Positions 1 through 53,000 of a stretch of 64,000 nucleotides of DNA are shown in pieces. Source of the DNA: Acanthochromis polyacanthus (taxonomy: Eukaryota; Chordata; Actinopteri; Pomacentridae); contig NC_067135.1 of the NCBI RefSeq assembly GCF_021347895.1, positions 3,279,320-3,343,319 of the forward strand. The letters run 5' to 3'. The translations under genes and the position numbers were made by a program. The notes beneath the pieces are model-generated. The model saw nothing but the letters and a program-made list of their open reading frames with translations. It made no database searches and was not told the DNA's origin. Every line of letters starts with the position of its first letter. The stretch's first letter is position 1.

Positions 1-190
1 GCTCATTTTGTTGTGTTTTAATTCTAAATTTATACAATTGGCATTTTATACTAAGAAGCCGTACTCAATTATACTTTTTCCTTTGTTTCAGGGCAAAAAT
101 GTTCACATTTAAGCAACTATCATTTTACAAAACATTATGAACAACCTGAAATTTTTTCAGAAAAATACATTCAATTTCAACAACATTATG

Positions 191-460
191 TCAAATGACA
201 AAAAAAGACAAAAAACAAGACAAAATATTACAAAAAACGAGACATAAAATGACCAAAACAAGACACATACAACACAAAATAAAACAAAAAGAGAAAATTT
301 CTGACCAAAAAGTTACAAAATGACAAAAAAAAAATGGAGAAACAACAAAAAATAGACAAAAAATGACAAAAGTGAGAAACAAATGACAAAAGTCAGACAA
401 AAAAAGACAAAAACAAGTCAAAATATTACAAGAACGAGACACAAAATGACAAAAGAACAT
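191..460. repeat. degenerate A-rich minisatellite (GACAAAAAATGACAAAA-type)
   Basis: Repeated variants of GACAAAAA, ATGACAAAA and AACAAGACA over about 270 bp. The 89-residue Phe/Cys-rich minus-strand frame here is a translation of this repeat, not a gene. A second patch of the same flavour lies at 47566-47650. Confidence 0.8.
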
Positions 461-569
461 TTTAATATTTTACTTTACAATCAAAACAACTTGTCATGGT
501 CGAGAAATGATTGAAAATTTATAGACCCTACCCTTAACAAATTTTGGGTCTCTGACCTGATAATAAAGT

Positions 570-603
570 TTATATCTATCTATCTATCCATCAATCTATC
601 TAG
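570..603. repeat. (TATC)n microsatellite
   Basis: TATCTATCTATCTATCC with two variant units, directly after AATAAAGTTTA. That order (AATAAAGTTT then a simple repeat) is common at the 3' end of fish L2-type elements, so this may be the tail of an eroded copy. Confidence 0.75.
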
Positions 604-651
604 TTTTACTAATTCACAATCTGCAGTTAATGTCTTCTCTGTAAGTTTTAC

Positions 652-702
652 ACTTTGAGGGCCGGATTGGACCCTCTGGAGGACCGCTTTTATTAAACCA
701 TT
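652..702. repeat. short interspersed-repeat fragment, hAT-like
   Basis: The string TTTGAGGGCCGGATTGGACC resembles the inner part of a widespread fish nonautonomous hAT family (ends CAGGGGTGTCAAAC). Only about 50 bp is left and no termini or target-site duplication are visible. The assignment is from memory. Confidence 0.4.
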
Positions 703-950
703 TCTAAACCTCTGACTGTTGCCAGGAACTCAATGAGAAAGCACTAAATTAAGAGTTACAATCCTTTTGTAAATGACAGTTCTTTAGTTGTAATAAATTT
801 GCACTGGAGTCTTAAATCTGCTGCAATAAAAGTCTAAGGATGCTTTCTGACACCATGGTAAGGTGTTGCTATGATGCATTTACTGTGAAGGGATGACTAA
901 ACAAAGGAACAAGCAGCAACATCAGAGCTGTCTATCAGACTGAAACTCAC

Positions 951-1223
951 CTGGGTGTTCCCACACACAGCACCTTCCTGTACCCCAGACCAGCCAGGGT
1001 GTCCAGGAGAAAGTGTGCGCTGCGGTCGGTGAACAGGTACTGGGCGTTGCTCTTCTTGTTGTCCAGAGGACGGAGCAGCACGCTGGGCCTCCTCAGCTGA
1101 GCGGCGCTGACGGCGGTGGACCTGTGAGCAGAGTGAGCGCTGAGCTCTGCAGGCAGCAGCAGAATCTGACAATCCTGACAGAACTTCTTCTCATCCAGAG
1201 GGAGGGAGGCGAACTTCCTAAAC
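951..1223 (-). CDS. zcchc4: zcchc4 coding exon 4 (second zinc finger, start of methyltransferase region)
   Basis: A 273-nt exon from CTGCTCAG|GTTTAG to CACCCAG|GTGAGT. It encodes [30 protein letters not shown] and the stretch through [10 protein letters not shown] that leads into the class I methyltransferase fold. It is the last zcchc4 exon in the window. The open frame reading to 897-947 past the donor is intronic. Confidence 0.95.
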
Positions 1224-2369
1224 CTGAGCAGACACGGTACGAGACAAGACACAAGTCAGTCAATATTTACACTTTTAAAAGAAAAGAATGTGTAGCGGAC
1301 TCAATCTGCATAGAAATAAAAAAAAACTTTCTTATATGATATATGTCTCAATTTTTTTGCACTAAAACAAAGGGAGCCATTGGAAGTAGCTGTAATTTAT
1401 AGGTCACGATGCTGTGATTTTACTGGTCCGACCCACTTGAGATCAAATTGAGCTTGCATTTATGCGTACTAAAAGATTTTTCTCTATGAAACAAATCCAG
1501 TTTTTATTATTTTACAGCTTGCTGATGAATGACAGACATATATCCAGCATGCAGCTGATTCCTCACCTGTTACAGTACTCCTGCTGGGTGAACGGAGGCT
1601 GCTTTGACTTGTTGTCTGCCTCTCTGGCCAACAGTCTGGCCTCAGACACCTGAGAAGCAAGAAAATTTGAAGTAACTGTTACTTGTGACCATTTAAAAAT
1701 AAGACATCTTGCTTTAATTTACAAATACTAACCCAGACAACCCACCTTGTCATCTTCCCACTGGAAAAAGCTGCAGTCTTTTCTGTCTCGACAGGCAGAA
1801 CAGGCATAAAACCTCCTGCCTTCTTTGCTTCCTTTGGCGACTTTCTCAAACAGCAGTGTGGGACCTGGAGGAACGCATGATGTGACGTAGTAAACGGCGA
1901 GCCAAACTCCGCCGAAAAACACTTTAATTCTTAACGAAAATTTCCGAAAGCTCACACAAACACGCAGAAAAGAATTGTAGGGAAGGGGGATACATTAGCT
2001 GCAATTCGGCTTCGATATTAGCCCCACATGTCACATACATATTGAGTACAGTTGTGTCAAAGTTGCACTGACAGCTAGCATTGCTAAATTTTGTTGACAA
2101 TTCGCAGGAATTCGAGTTGTTTTGTGTTACATACGTAGGCCGAATTAATTAAAAGATGTTGCGGAACCGTACAATGCCCTTAATAATCTTGTTTTAAGGT
2201 GAAAACAAACGAAAAGAAGCAAAGCAACTTTAAAACAAGCGATTTTAACGTAGTCTGGTGTCGCGCTGCGTTTAAACTCACCATGCGGACAACATGGCGC
2301 CGGTTTCCCGTCGTCTGGAAGAACAACTTCTATCCCAAAACTCTCATCTTGTTCCTCGGTTATGTCCAT
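951..2369 (-). CDS. zcchc4: zcchc4, exons 1-4 (5' part of gene): 28S rRNA adenine-N6 methyltransferase
   Basis: Known role of the family: ZCCHC4 is the nuclear/nucleolar enzyme that places m6A on 28S rRNA. Seen here: four exons on the minus strand, CDS 2282-2369, 1746-1864, 1567-1649 and 951-1223 (563 nt, about 188 residues of a protein near 510 in human), joined by GT-AG introns that keep frame. Exons 1-2 form the GRF zinc finger (CPHG, then [13 protein letters not shown] and FFQWED). Exon 4 has a CxxC...HxxxH finger (FCQDC...HSAH), then [19 protein letters not shown] and KVLCVGTPR, which align closely with human ZCCHC4 just before its methyltransferase core. The catalytic DPPF motif and C-terminal CCHC knuckle are not in the window; the gene continues beyond position 1. 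Introns are 417, 96 and 343 bp. The gene points away from ablim2. No frameshift or internal stop is seen. Confidence 0.95.
1224..1566 (-). other. zcchc4: zcchc4 intron 3
   Basis: A 343-bp intron from donor GTGAGG (1566) to acceptor CTGCTCAG (1224). It has an A-rich patch near 1300-1330 and nothing else recognisable. Confidence 0.88.
1567..1649 (-). CDS. zcchc4: zcchc4 coding exon 3
   Basis: An 83-nt exon between CTTCTCAG|GTGTCT and AACAG|GTGAGG. It encodes [14 protein letters not shown], then [11 protein letters not shown] with a split Arg. It matches the linker between the GRF finger and the next finger in ZCCHC4. Frame joins exon 2 in phase 0 and exon 4 after two bases, an independent check on the model. 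Confidence 0.92.
1746..1864 (-). CDS. zcchc4: zcchc4 coding exon 2 (GRF zinc finger)
   Basis: A 119-nt exon between acceptor TTCCTCCAG|GT and donor GACAAG|GTGGGT. It encodes [29 protein letters not shown] and QWEDDK, the zf-GRF core with conserved Cys residues and the F-x-W signature, nearly identical to the mammalian protein. Ends in phase 0. Confidence 0.95.
1865..2281 (-). other. zcchc4: zcchc4 intron 1
   Basis: A 417-bp GT-AG intron with donor GTGAGT at 2281 and acceptor TTCCTCCAG ending at 1865. I see no repeat, RNA gene or conserved motif inside it. Confidence 0.9.
2282..2369 (-). CDS. zcchc4: zcchc4 coding exon 1
   Basis: The start codon is at 2369-2367 in a good context (G at -3, G at +4), followed by an acidic stretch (MDITEEQDE), then [12 protein letters not shown] and the first zinc-finger residues CCPHG. 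The donor is CATG|GTGAGT, so the Gly codon is split after its first base; exon 2 supplies GT and restores His-Gly-Pro as in human. The open frame that reads on past the donor to 2145 is intronic. Confidence 0.93.
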
Positions 2370-3615
2370 GTCGCGACTTTTACGCAGGTAGTTGATTTTA
2401 CTCTAAAAATTTAACACAAGAAGAGCTCAGTGTGCCCAGTGGAAGCCATGCCGTTTTCAGTCGCGCAGATATAGCATCACAAGCCCGGTGTCGCACCAAA
2501 AGCTCGTCAGCCATAAATCAAAACAATGCAGTGTCAGAGCGCTCGTCTGCTTAAACTACAATTATTCTCATGTCTGTGCATTATTCTACCTACTCTGTGT
2601 GCCAGATTATAACTAATCCAGGTGTTTTGTTGTTATTTAATGCAGCAAAATAGCTTTAAAGGGCCAGTTTATCTCATATAATGGGATTTTACACCTGCCA
2701 AACAGAGATTATAGCGAATATACTGTGACTGGAATGCTATTTATGCATGAAAAATGAGCAAATTTCAGTCATGAAGGTTGTATTTTAGAGACTACACCTC
2801 ATAATATAATTGTAAACTAGACAATTTACTTGCTAAATATGACACATGCCAAACAGAAAAGGCCTAAACATCGAAAACACTATCACAATATTGCCTACAA
2901 TAATCCTAAATATAAACCTGATTACAACGTAAAAACAAACATATTACTGGTAATGATTCGGTTACAAGAACTTAAAGTTTTACTAAGGCACACTGTCATC
3001 ACAGACATAAAGCTCAGTATATTTGCAGTTTATGACTGTTTCATCCAGATAAAAGCAGCTGTCCATCTGTATAAACTAGGCAGTACAACTTTAACAAGAA
3101 TTCTGCTTTTGGCACCACATTACAGTCTGTTATTGCATTTATTTGATGTTTATTTTGTTATTGCCGTAATGAATTTCAATTAAACCGAGCTTCTAACAAA
3201 AATGTGATGTATTAACAAGTGTGTTTCCTTTTTTCTTAATTTAATGGATTAATTTAATATGCAGGGTAACAAAATATGTTTTTTTTTTTTTGCTTTTGGT
3301 ATGTTATTTTAAATAATTTAAAATGGTGTTTTTGTGCACAAAAAAGTCATAAGTTGCTGAATTGTGTCTGCATGTTTGTTGAATTTCAATTTACAGCCAA
3401 ATAAATTGCTGGAGTCAGTCACATTTTCTGTGCTGTTATGTGGAATTATGATGGAAAAGAACACACTGTACAGACTAAATGATTTATACACTGGGCTTAA
3501 TGTAAACTCGTTCAGCTCTGTCTCCTTCAGAATGCAGTTTGTTTACATTGAGCAGCTCTGTAGTCCCACAGCAGCAGCGCGCCGCCCATTAGAATCGCTG
3601 GTTTCTTTCTTAAAG

Positions 3616-3635
3616 ACTACATTTCCCATAATTCC
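3616..3635 (+). promoter_or_regulatory. ZNF143/Staf-like (SBS) promoter motif
   Basis: ACTACATTTCCCATAATTCC followed by CGCG closely resembles the ACTACAATTCCCAGCATGC-type site bound by ZNF143 in vertebrate housekeeping promoters. It lies in a local GC-richer island (3570-3740), 1.25 kb upstream of the zcchc4 ATG and 1.4 kb upstream of the ablim2 ATG. Which transcript it serves is unknown. Confidence 0.55.
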
Positions 3636-3670
3636 CGCGAAGCCAGCGCAGTGGCGCTGTCAGGCCGAGG

Positions 3671-3740
3671 ATTGTTCAGGAGCAGCCTGCTGGATGCTGA
3701 AGCTCCTCATAAACAACCCGGCTGCTGTTCCTGAACAGAA
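3671..3740. repeat. imperfect inverted repeat near the ZNF143-like motif
   Basis: GTTCAGGAGCAGCC pairs with GGCTGCTGTTCCTGAAC about 35 bp downstream, with a 3-base bulge. It could form a hairpin; no protein or RNA family is recognised. Confidence 0.55.
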
Positions 3741-3846
3741 GACAGGAGGGTTCTGACAGGCTCCTTCAAAGTAAAAGCATCAAACAGGAATCATTAACGT
3801 CAACATGAAGAATGTAGAGAGCAAAATATCAAAGAAATAACAATGG

Positions 3847-3936
3847 AAACAATAATAATAGATAATAATAATAGTAATATGGATCGCCGAGAATCTACAG
3901 ACATCTGTTATTATTATTATTATTATTATTATTATA
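3847..3936. repeat. AAT/ATT trinucleotide microsatellites
   Basis: An AATAATAAT-rich patch (3847-3877) and a run of about nine ATT units (3908-3936) separated by about 30 bp of unique sequence. Confidence 0.85.
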
Positions 3937-4659
3937 AATGGCAGTTGATTCTATTTTATTTTTTTACATTTGATGGTGAATGTTCTAAGGAAGTAGATTC
4001 ACTTTTTCTTATGTGTATGTGATGGTGGGGGCTCAAAGTCATTTACTTACCCCTCTAAAACCCACTGTTGCAAAAATACAACATCAATTTTATTTTATAT
4101 TATTTACTTATTAGTTATTGTTTTCTATTACATATTAATATACATTATTTTTGCTTTTTTTTCTTTATTGGTTGTAAGGCAACAACAAGAAAGTTTTGCA
4201 TGAGCTCCTGATGTTATTGCATCTAGAGGAACCCTTTGTGTATTTAGTTTTAATTATGTTATTAAATTTAAATTTTGCTGATTAAATTAGCACAAAATAA
4301 TTGGCGCATAATAATCGTAACAAGAGAAATTAACTTCAAGAGAAACTGAAACATGAGATTGCTGCTTTAATTTGTGCACACATCACTCGACACAGAACTG
4401 GAGTATTAGTTGTGGCTTAAAAGTAGACTTTTTGTGTCTCCAATGATTATTAATGTGCATTTTCTCCCTTAAACATGCACATAACCTTTCACAATAAAAC
4501 TTATCTACCACCTCCTTAATACTTAACATTTATGCTTGCAAAAACAAGTGGGAAACCTTGTTACTTTTATCATTTACTGTACTAGATTTCCTCGAGTCCA
4601 ACAGGAGTAACTTTCGAAAGGATGTTTTATTTTGAAACGCACCACCGGAACCTTTCCTC

Positions 4660-5005
4660 TGTCTTTTCTCCAGCTTGACTACGGCCGCGCTCCTCCACCG
4701 TGCGCCCACACCCAACCTGCACCGTCTGCTGTATCGGGAGGCAGCGGCAGCCCCGCAGTGTACGCAGGACATTGTGCTGGCAGTGCGGCTGTTTGTGGAG
4801 CTGTGAGCGGCCTCGGCTGTGTGCGCGCATCAGCCTCCGGTGGAAACATCTCTTCTCATTCATTCTGCCCGCTGCACCGAAGGCTTGTGCGCTCTGCGGC
4901 GGCTGCGGGCATCATCACCATCATCATCCATGTCCTGTCAGTGTGGATAGTGGCTTATTTACTGTGCATCATCTGACTGGAGAAGACGTCTGACTGCCTG
5001 GCACC
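4660..5005 (+). promoter_or_regulatory. ablim2: ablim2 promoter / 5' UTR region, CG-richer
   Basis: The 350 bp before the ablim2 start codon is clearly richer in G+C and CpG than its flanks (for example ACGGCCGCGCTCC, GAGCGGCCTCGG), as expected for a core promoter and leader. No TATA box at a fixed distance is obvious and the transcription start cannot be placed. Open frames here, including one with a His run from CATCATCACC repeats, are leader artefacts. Confidence 0.6.
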
Positions 5006-46107
<41,102 letters not shown>

Positions 46108-47319
46108 GTATGTAAGAGCCTCGTCTTGTCTCTCACCTTCACGCCGTCATCCCAGAATCCTCAACCTCACACAAACCAATTCATTGAGTCAGTACTTATG
46201 GGTTGGTCATATTTAACCAGTTAAAGTGACTGATGTGTGTCTGGGGGTTTCTTCGGTGTATTTATTTCTGGGTTGTTTAGCTGCAAGTGTTAGAAACTTG
46301 AAATCTGAGTATGCTCCATGTGTTTGTGTGTGTGTGCTTGTGGGTGGGTGTGGGTGTTGGTTGTTGTTTTGTTTTTTTTCTTTTTGCATGTGACCAGAGT
46401 GTGTGTTTGCACTCCTCCCAGCCCTGACTCCCAGCACGAGCCTCGTGTCAGACCGTTGTTGTTGTCAACACTCGCTCCCGTTGCTCGGCAACCACCGGGG
46501 TCGTTACAGTGTCGGCAGCTTCCTGGAGTTTATCGCCTTTAATCCCGCACTGACCAGCAGACTGCCTGTCTCTACATTTACACCCCACCACTACCTCTTC
46601 CCCCTCTCTCCACCTTTAGCTGTGTGATTCTCATGATGAATCAGTGATGATGGGATAAGTCAACTGCAATTACCGATCAGTTCGTTTAAGCCTGACCTTA
46701 TCAGATAATTCCAGTCTATTACCACTCGAACCTTATTTTTATAGCTCTGCTCATTATTCTAATATATAATAATGACACTGTCTACACACTGAATTAATGG
46801 ATCAGTGAGTCAGAGAATGAGACAGGCCTGTGTTATTGGTCCTAGTTATAATAAACCAGAATGATCCTGAATGAGCTGCTCTTGTTTTTACAGCTATTTT
46901 CAACTCTTTAGACACAACAACTGGAACACATCATTTGCTTTTGCTAGCCAATATATGCAATCGCTATGAAACAGCTACACATAATTAGTGTTTATGTATT
47001 GTTAGCCATCACCACCGGTGAAGTGCATGTTGGTTCTACCCAACTCTGAGGGGTTTTGGTTGAAAAAATGACTTGGGCACCAATAACTTGTTCCCATAGA
47101 GAGTCACTGCATAAACTGGATGTAACTATGGATACAAAAGATGGATGTAGTGACCGTTATATGACCCGTTGGCTTGTGTTTGGAAGCCTTGACTTTGGCA
47201 TGTGGCCATCACCATCTTAGCATTTCGAAACTAGATGTAACAAGCAAGCTGACTTCTTGAACTCAAGGACACTGAACACAGCGATTTAGTAGCAACTTGT
47301 CAATGACAAAGACGCCCTG
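46108..47319 (+). other. ablim2: start of ablim2 intron 2
   Basis: Starts with donor GTATGT. A GT-rich patch (GTGTGTGTGTGCTTGTGGGTGGGTGTGGG) lies at 46320-46350. No second LIM exon was found here. Confidence 0.6.
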
Positions 47320-47329
47320 TCCTAAAACT

Positions 47330-47560
47330 CACCCTGTTTTATCATGTGTTTTCCTCTAAACAGGACCGTAATTTACTAAATGAGCACAGTGCCATATTCA
47401 GAAAGTCTTTAATTGACCAAATAAGACCATGAACTCCCAAGAAAAATGTTTACTAAAGTAGGAGATCAAGTGAAAAGTAGGGTTGTTTTCGTATAGGCCT
47501 CCATACAATTGAACGCCTTTTTACATCGAGAGAAGTCACCCCCCTCCTCAGCAAGTACAG
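47330..47560 (+). repeat. interspersed repeat, copy B (related to 12390-12720)
   Basis: CCTCTAAACAGGACCGTAATTTACTAAATGA, AAATAAGACCATGAACT, AAAATGTTTACTAAAGTAGGAGATCAAGTG and GAGAAGTCACCCCCC follow the same order as the copy at 12390-12720. Confidence 0.65.
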
Positions 47561-47565
47561 AGAGA

Positions 47566-47650
47566 CTCAAAATGACCACGAAATGATACAAAATGACCAC
47601 AAAGATTCACAACTGACAAAAAATAGACACAAAAGAACCACAAAGATGTC
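47566..47650. repeat. A-rich minisatellite patch (ACAAAATGACCAC type)
   Basis: ACTCAAAATGACCACGAAAT, ACAAAATGACCACAAAG and GACAAAAAATAGACACAAAA are variants of one unit, similar to 191-460. Confidence 0.65.
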
Positions 47651-49870
47651 TGAACGATGAAGCAATATCACTTGATGTTTTGTAAAAATGGGTACATATT
47701 TGTTTCCATTGGCTCATAGCAGGATTTTAATTAACTTTTTCTAAAATGCGATTACCCAGGCAACTATTTTAACACCACTATGCTTAAATAGATTATGTAC
47801 CAGTTATTTTACAACATTAAAGTAGCCAGCAGCATATAGAATGGAATTAAATTAGCAACCAGATGCTAATTTTACTGCTTTTCTTTATTATTATGGGAAT
47901 GTAATATATAGTAATGTAACACAACAACACTAATTATATTTTCTTGATGATTCTAATGTAATGTACATCCCTACTTTGTATTTACAGAGTTGTATCAAAC
48001 TGCTGCTGCTACACTAAAAGGACAGATTAGCCTTTTAAGCATGTTGTGTTTAATATTGTGTGGCTATTAAAGACTTCCTTGCCCTACTAATTGAGCTGAA
48101 TTTGTGACTTTATGAAGCGCTTTTATGTTTGGCTTGAGCAAATTGCGCTGATTACACGCCTCGGGTCACACTCACAAATTACTCATGCAAATTCATCAGA
48201 TGTGAATACTTTAAAGTCATTATTTCACTGTTACTTGAGGTCATGATTAAAGGGACGGAGAGCGTGTTTTCTGTCCAAGATGAAGTTATTTTGCTCTGCC
48301 TTTTCAAAGGGCTTAATTAGGAAGCATGGGGCTGGCTAATTTAGTGCCAGGCATTCAGGAGGTGGATTTAAGGGTGCTGTTCACACCACCCAAAAAAGCA
48401 AAGCAATGCCTGGCCATTCCTTCTATCTATAAATCCAAAGCATGGCGGAATTAATTGAATTTCCAACTAATTTAGATTATTAAATGTGCTGAGTATTTCC
48501 AGCACTGGGAGAATTAGGTGGGGATTTGGGTTGGGTTGTTTGCTGTTAAAACTTCCAGATGTGGACTGACAGGAATCTGAAACTCAGGGATGGAAATAAA
48601 ATAAACCCCAGCAGGCCGAGCAGAGATCAGATTTCTCTATCTGCGGTTCAAAACTGAACATCAAAGACAAGAGAAGCCATCTGACTCCATGTCAGGAGCC
48701 AAATTCAACAAAGTACACCGCTCCCTTAGATGTTAGAGTTTTCTCCTAGCGCGTTCTTGACGGGTAATAAAATCAGGTGAAGTATCGTCTCTTAGCAGCT
48801 TCTGATTTATGAACCAGAAACACACAGTCCGCCTCACCTCTGACCAACTGCCCTGTATGAAAGATAGCAAGATTAACCTGTGAAGGAATCATGACCCCTG
48901 ATTTTATCGCTGTATTAACACCAATTACAGCTGGCCTGGGTGCTAGCCAGAGGACTGACAGTGCCAGGTTTGAAGAGAGGAACCATCAGCGCTCCGCTAG
49001 TTATGTGCAATTAACACTTCAACCAGAAAGAGCATTGGACTGATATGAATTAATGTTAGCCTCTTTAGCTCTGGCTTGTAATCAAGGTTGCTCTGGACTG
49101 CTAATAGTAGGCATATCCTCAGGGGTTTCCCCTCATGTACACCTACGTGCTGCTTGAACGTGGCAGGATTAACATGCTCGGGCAAATAAATGGTCGAGGG
49201 GATCCAGTGGCTCATTGCTTGTGGTAATTTGGCTAAAGAAAATGTGATACAGCTAGACAACCCACAGACCCAATGACATGATTGTCAAGTAACAACAAAG
49301 AATGTCAAGGTCTTGCGAATATTAAACGGTAATTGGTTGGTAGGAGAAAATACCTGAGACACTTTGACGAGGGGCGAACTGCTCAAAGCAAGATGTCTAG
49401 TTTGGAGTAGCTTCCTAATTGCAAGGTTTGTGTGCTACTTCCTGTCAGCCGTAATGAGTACCTAGCAAGACTGGCCCAAGGAGGGACAAACCATAACTTG
49501 GCAACAGGGTATTGGGAGTTAATTAGTACCTCAGGGTTCATTCTTGGGTCCTGTCTTATTCTCTACCTTGGTGGTATATTCATAAGCATGGTTTCTCCTT
49601 TTGTTCTTGGTGTCTTGGTGTAGCATGGAACAGTCTTAATCTGATTTTCAACACTTCATCGGCATGTTTTATGGGAACATCCTGTGATTCTCTCTTGGCT
49701 GTACTTGTTGCCAGACGAAAGTAAAGAGGTGACTGCTTTTGCTGCCAGGTCTTTTCTGAGGAGATCCCAATTCTCTTTCTTCTTTTAAATATCATCTTCA
49801 AAAGCACATTTTTATATCCTTGTTTTAGGTAACTCTCTGCTGGTCTCTAGTCTCTGTCTTCTGATTTGTA
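47651..49870. other. ablim2 intron 2: no feature recognised
   Basis: No exon or repeat recognised. Confidence 0.5.
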
Positions 49871-49879
49871 TGTTTCACC

Positions 49880-50004
49880 CGATTGTTTTATCTAACCTAA
49901 TTTTAGTTCATTTTTGTACCTTGTCGTGTTCCAACTATTCCGTATTGTTAAACACTTCGTAAGCGTGTGATTTTGACAAGTGCTACATAAATAAAGTTAT
50001 TACA
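49880..50004 (+). mobile_element. L2-type LINE 3'-end fragment
   Basis: AAACACTTCGTAAGCGTGTG, then TTTTGACAAGTGCTACATAAATAAAGTTATTAC is the characteristic wording of the 3' UTR of fish L2 elements (GTGCTATATAAATAAAGTT). No coding part is recognisable. Confidence 0.55.
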
Positions 50005-53000
50005 AGGTGTGCCGGATCGCGGCTCGGACTCACAGCTAACAGGACTTAAGTGATTTGCTGGTAATGTCTTGGTGTCAGATATCACAGGGAAGCTTCAGAG
50101 GTCTTGTAGAGTCCACATCTGAGGGGATCTGAGCTATTTTTGAAGCACATAGAGGGCGAACAGAATACTAGAGCAAGGTAGTCATAGTTTTGGTTCCTCA
50201 TTGTACCCTTGAATGAGTTAGGAAAGGATAAACAATGCCTTTAAATTTGACTGGATTGTTCAAACATGATAGAGAGAGTAGGCTTGTCTCCTAAAATCTG
50301 AATTCTATATGATTTTATGTATGGTTTTTGACATTCATTTAACCTATACTGCCTAACAACAAAACTATGAATGCAGAGAGCTTGGGAAATACATTTTTTA
50401 CTGCACTGCACTGCATTGAGGCTGATTTATTTAGGATATTTAAATGTGTACATGTCTTCAACATTTTACTATAAAGAAGAATTCAGTTTAGAAGCTCATA
50501 CCACCTGAATTGTAACCATTTTCTGGGACGCTACTTTGTCTGTGCAAAATATAAACACTTTATGTCTCTTAATAATGTTAACTAATGAGGTATTTTCCAC
50601 AGCCAGTCAACCCAAAAGCTGTTTTTATTCACAACTTATTACTAAATTACATCTAAGTGTCAGTAAATCATCATACAGGCATTACTCACACCTTGTAAAG
50701 TCTTTATAAATAGTGTCTTATTACAAAATGGGACCTTGAAATTTACTTCCAACACATGATATCCCAAAACAAAACAAAGAAAAGAAAAAATGACACTGCA
50801 GCTTTAAAGCTCTGGAGCACTTGATGAGCGCTAATTGCTGTTTTCATGGTAACTGCCGTCAACACGGAGCTGTGTGGTTGGAGGAAGTGTGTTTTATTTA
50901 GGTACCAACTGTGGCCGTCCCTGTATATCCTGTTATGTCTGCCTCTCAGACGTCTTTAGGCTGAGACACCATCAATAGCAGACAGCTGGCCGACAAAAAG
51001 ACCCAACGAAACAACTCAGGCGTGACTTTTCATCCCTGATCTGCTCTCATGAAGGGACGCCAATACTTCATCCAAACAGCATTTGAATACAGTGGGGAAT
51101 ACTCAAATGTGAAAATATGCAGCCACACCCTAATGTAGGCAAGCCAGTGTGGAAACTGATAAATGAAGTGTAGGAGTGTACAAGCTGGAATCTTTTATTT
51201 ACAGAAAAACTCCTTCATGTCCGACACGCGCTGCTTCTTTGTCATACACAAGCAATAAGAGTCGCTAACTCAGGGGTGGGATTTTTATTGCTCCCTGCTT
51301 GCGTCTCCATAAATCTAAAAACAGTTTTATTCATGAAGTGGGCGTTGTCTGCCGAGCTTGAACGCTTCCCAATGCCGCATGTGCGTCATATTAAAAAGAA
51401 AATAAAAACAGCAAATAGCATTCTTTTTAAAGGTGCAGTCAATCTCTGGGTTTCCAAACTTTTGCTTCCCCAAAGAGGAAAAATGGAATTGAGGAAAGCT
51501 CATTATTTGTGTTGATTTTAGTGGCTATTTGTTCTCGAGCTTTGGAAGGAGAGAAAAGATGCTACTTTTAGGCATTTAAAGTAATCACAAAGTCTTAATT
51601 CCACAAATGGAGCTGGCTTTTTTCATCACAAACACCATCTTTAAAAAAAAAAAAAAGGACTGGTTTAGCGTGTTCAACAGCTCATTTGAACTCTAAAGAG
51701 TAGAAAATGGTAGAAAAAAATGCAGAAAAGTCGAAAAAAAAAAGTTATGCAAGAACAAAAGCAAAATGTTCATCAAGTGGAGCATGAATAATCCTTAAAA
51801 ACACACACAGAAAGACGCATTAAAATGAGTTGTGTCTCACAGTGTACACCTCCTCACTGTTTTGTGGTTGGGCGTGGATGGACAGATGAGGCATCTGCTG
51901 CTTTTATGTGGGAGATTTTCATGTGGAAAACACCTCCGACCATGTGGCTTTCCTGAAATGCAGCATTTTCACAAGAGTCTGGATCCAAGTTGGAAATTTG
52001 TTTTGGAAATCTACATGTGCGCATCTTCTTTAGACACTTAGAAATGTCCTCATTCTTGAAAGAATATCTTTTTTTTTCAATGAAGACAATATTAATTCAA
52101 TCAGAAATACAGTCTAGACATTGGAATATCTCCATAGGGGTACAGAGGAACCTTTCCAGCAACCATCACTCCTGTGTTCTAATGCTACGTTGTGTTAGCT
52201 AATGGTGCTGAAAGGCTCATTGATGGTTAGAAAACCCTTGTGCAGTTATGTTAGCACATGGATAAAAGTGTGGAAGTGTGGAAGACATGAAATTGTCTGG
52301 GTGATCCAAACTTTTTGTTGATCGACGATGAAGATTGCTATCTTATCTTTAGATTCTGAGCTAATTGCACAAAACTTCATCTCTGTTTGTCCTTAGCTTC
52401 AAGTCGATCTTCATTTTTAGAGTTAATCTCACCGAAACCCTCCATTTTCAAAGAAACTGCTGTTCTGCACTAAACCTGGAACTGAGGTGCTGCATCACCA
52501 TCATAAAAACTAGCTTCTTGTGACAATAATGCCATTATGGGTGCAAACTGTGAAATAAATAAATGAAAAATACCCACTATCACCTCTAACATTCCATGAA
52601 AACAAATGATTTTAATCATTTTTGACATTTTCCCACCAGAAATATCATTACTTTTCTCCCTGCTAGCGTCAAACCGAAAATAACTGACTAAATGCCCACT
52701 TAATACCTCTGTTTAATATGTTTTTTAAAGATTTTGCTCATCCAAGTTGTTTTTTGCACTTGACAAAGCTCCTCCAGAGTCTCAAAGGGCATTATAGTGC
52801 TGTTTGCAAAGGCCTAGTACTACTTCCTGTGACTAGTAAACTGACTTTAATGTGTCATCACATGGGTGTTGTGGGTTTAACCAGGTGTTAGTTTACAATA
52901 GTTGCTACTGTATGTCCACATTCAGTCTCCAATATCAGTCTAATTGTGAATTTAAACAATTATTTGCATACCATATCCACGTTAAAAGTGGCAATCTGAA

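Larger units (their letters stand above)
1..950 (-). other. zcchc4: zcchc4 intron 4 (partial)
   Basis: Intronic sequence between exon 4 and the window edge. It holds an A-rich degenerate minisatellite (191-460), a TATC microsatellite after an AATAAAGTTTAT motif (560-603) and a short GC-richer repeat fragment (655-700). No piece of zcchc4 exon 5 was recognised, so exon 5 should lie beyond position 1. Confidence 0.8.
2370..5005. other. divergent intergenic region between zcchc4 and ablim2 start codons
   Basis: About 2.6 kb separating the two start codons, including both 5' UTRs. 2370-2560 is moderately CG-containing and is the likely zcchc4 promoter. 2600-3540 and 3770-4600 are AT-rich with no recognised repeat apart from an AAT/ATT microsatellite. 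3540-3770 is GC-richer with a ZNF143-like motif and a hairpin. 4640-4990 is the CG-richer lead-in to ablim2. No open frame here resembles a known protein. Confidence 0.8.

Noticed and set aside
4530..4993. Several 78-114-codon frames, one with a His run
   Set aside because: They overlap in the CG-rich ablim2 leader on both strands; the His run comes from CAT/CAC repeats and none resembles a known protein.
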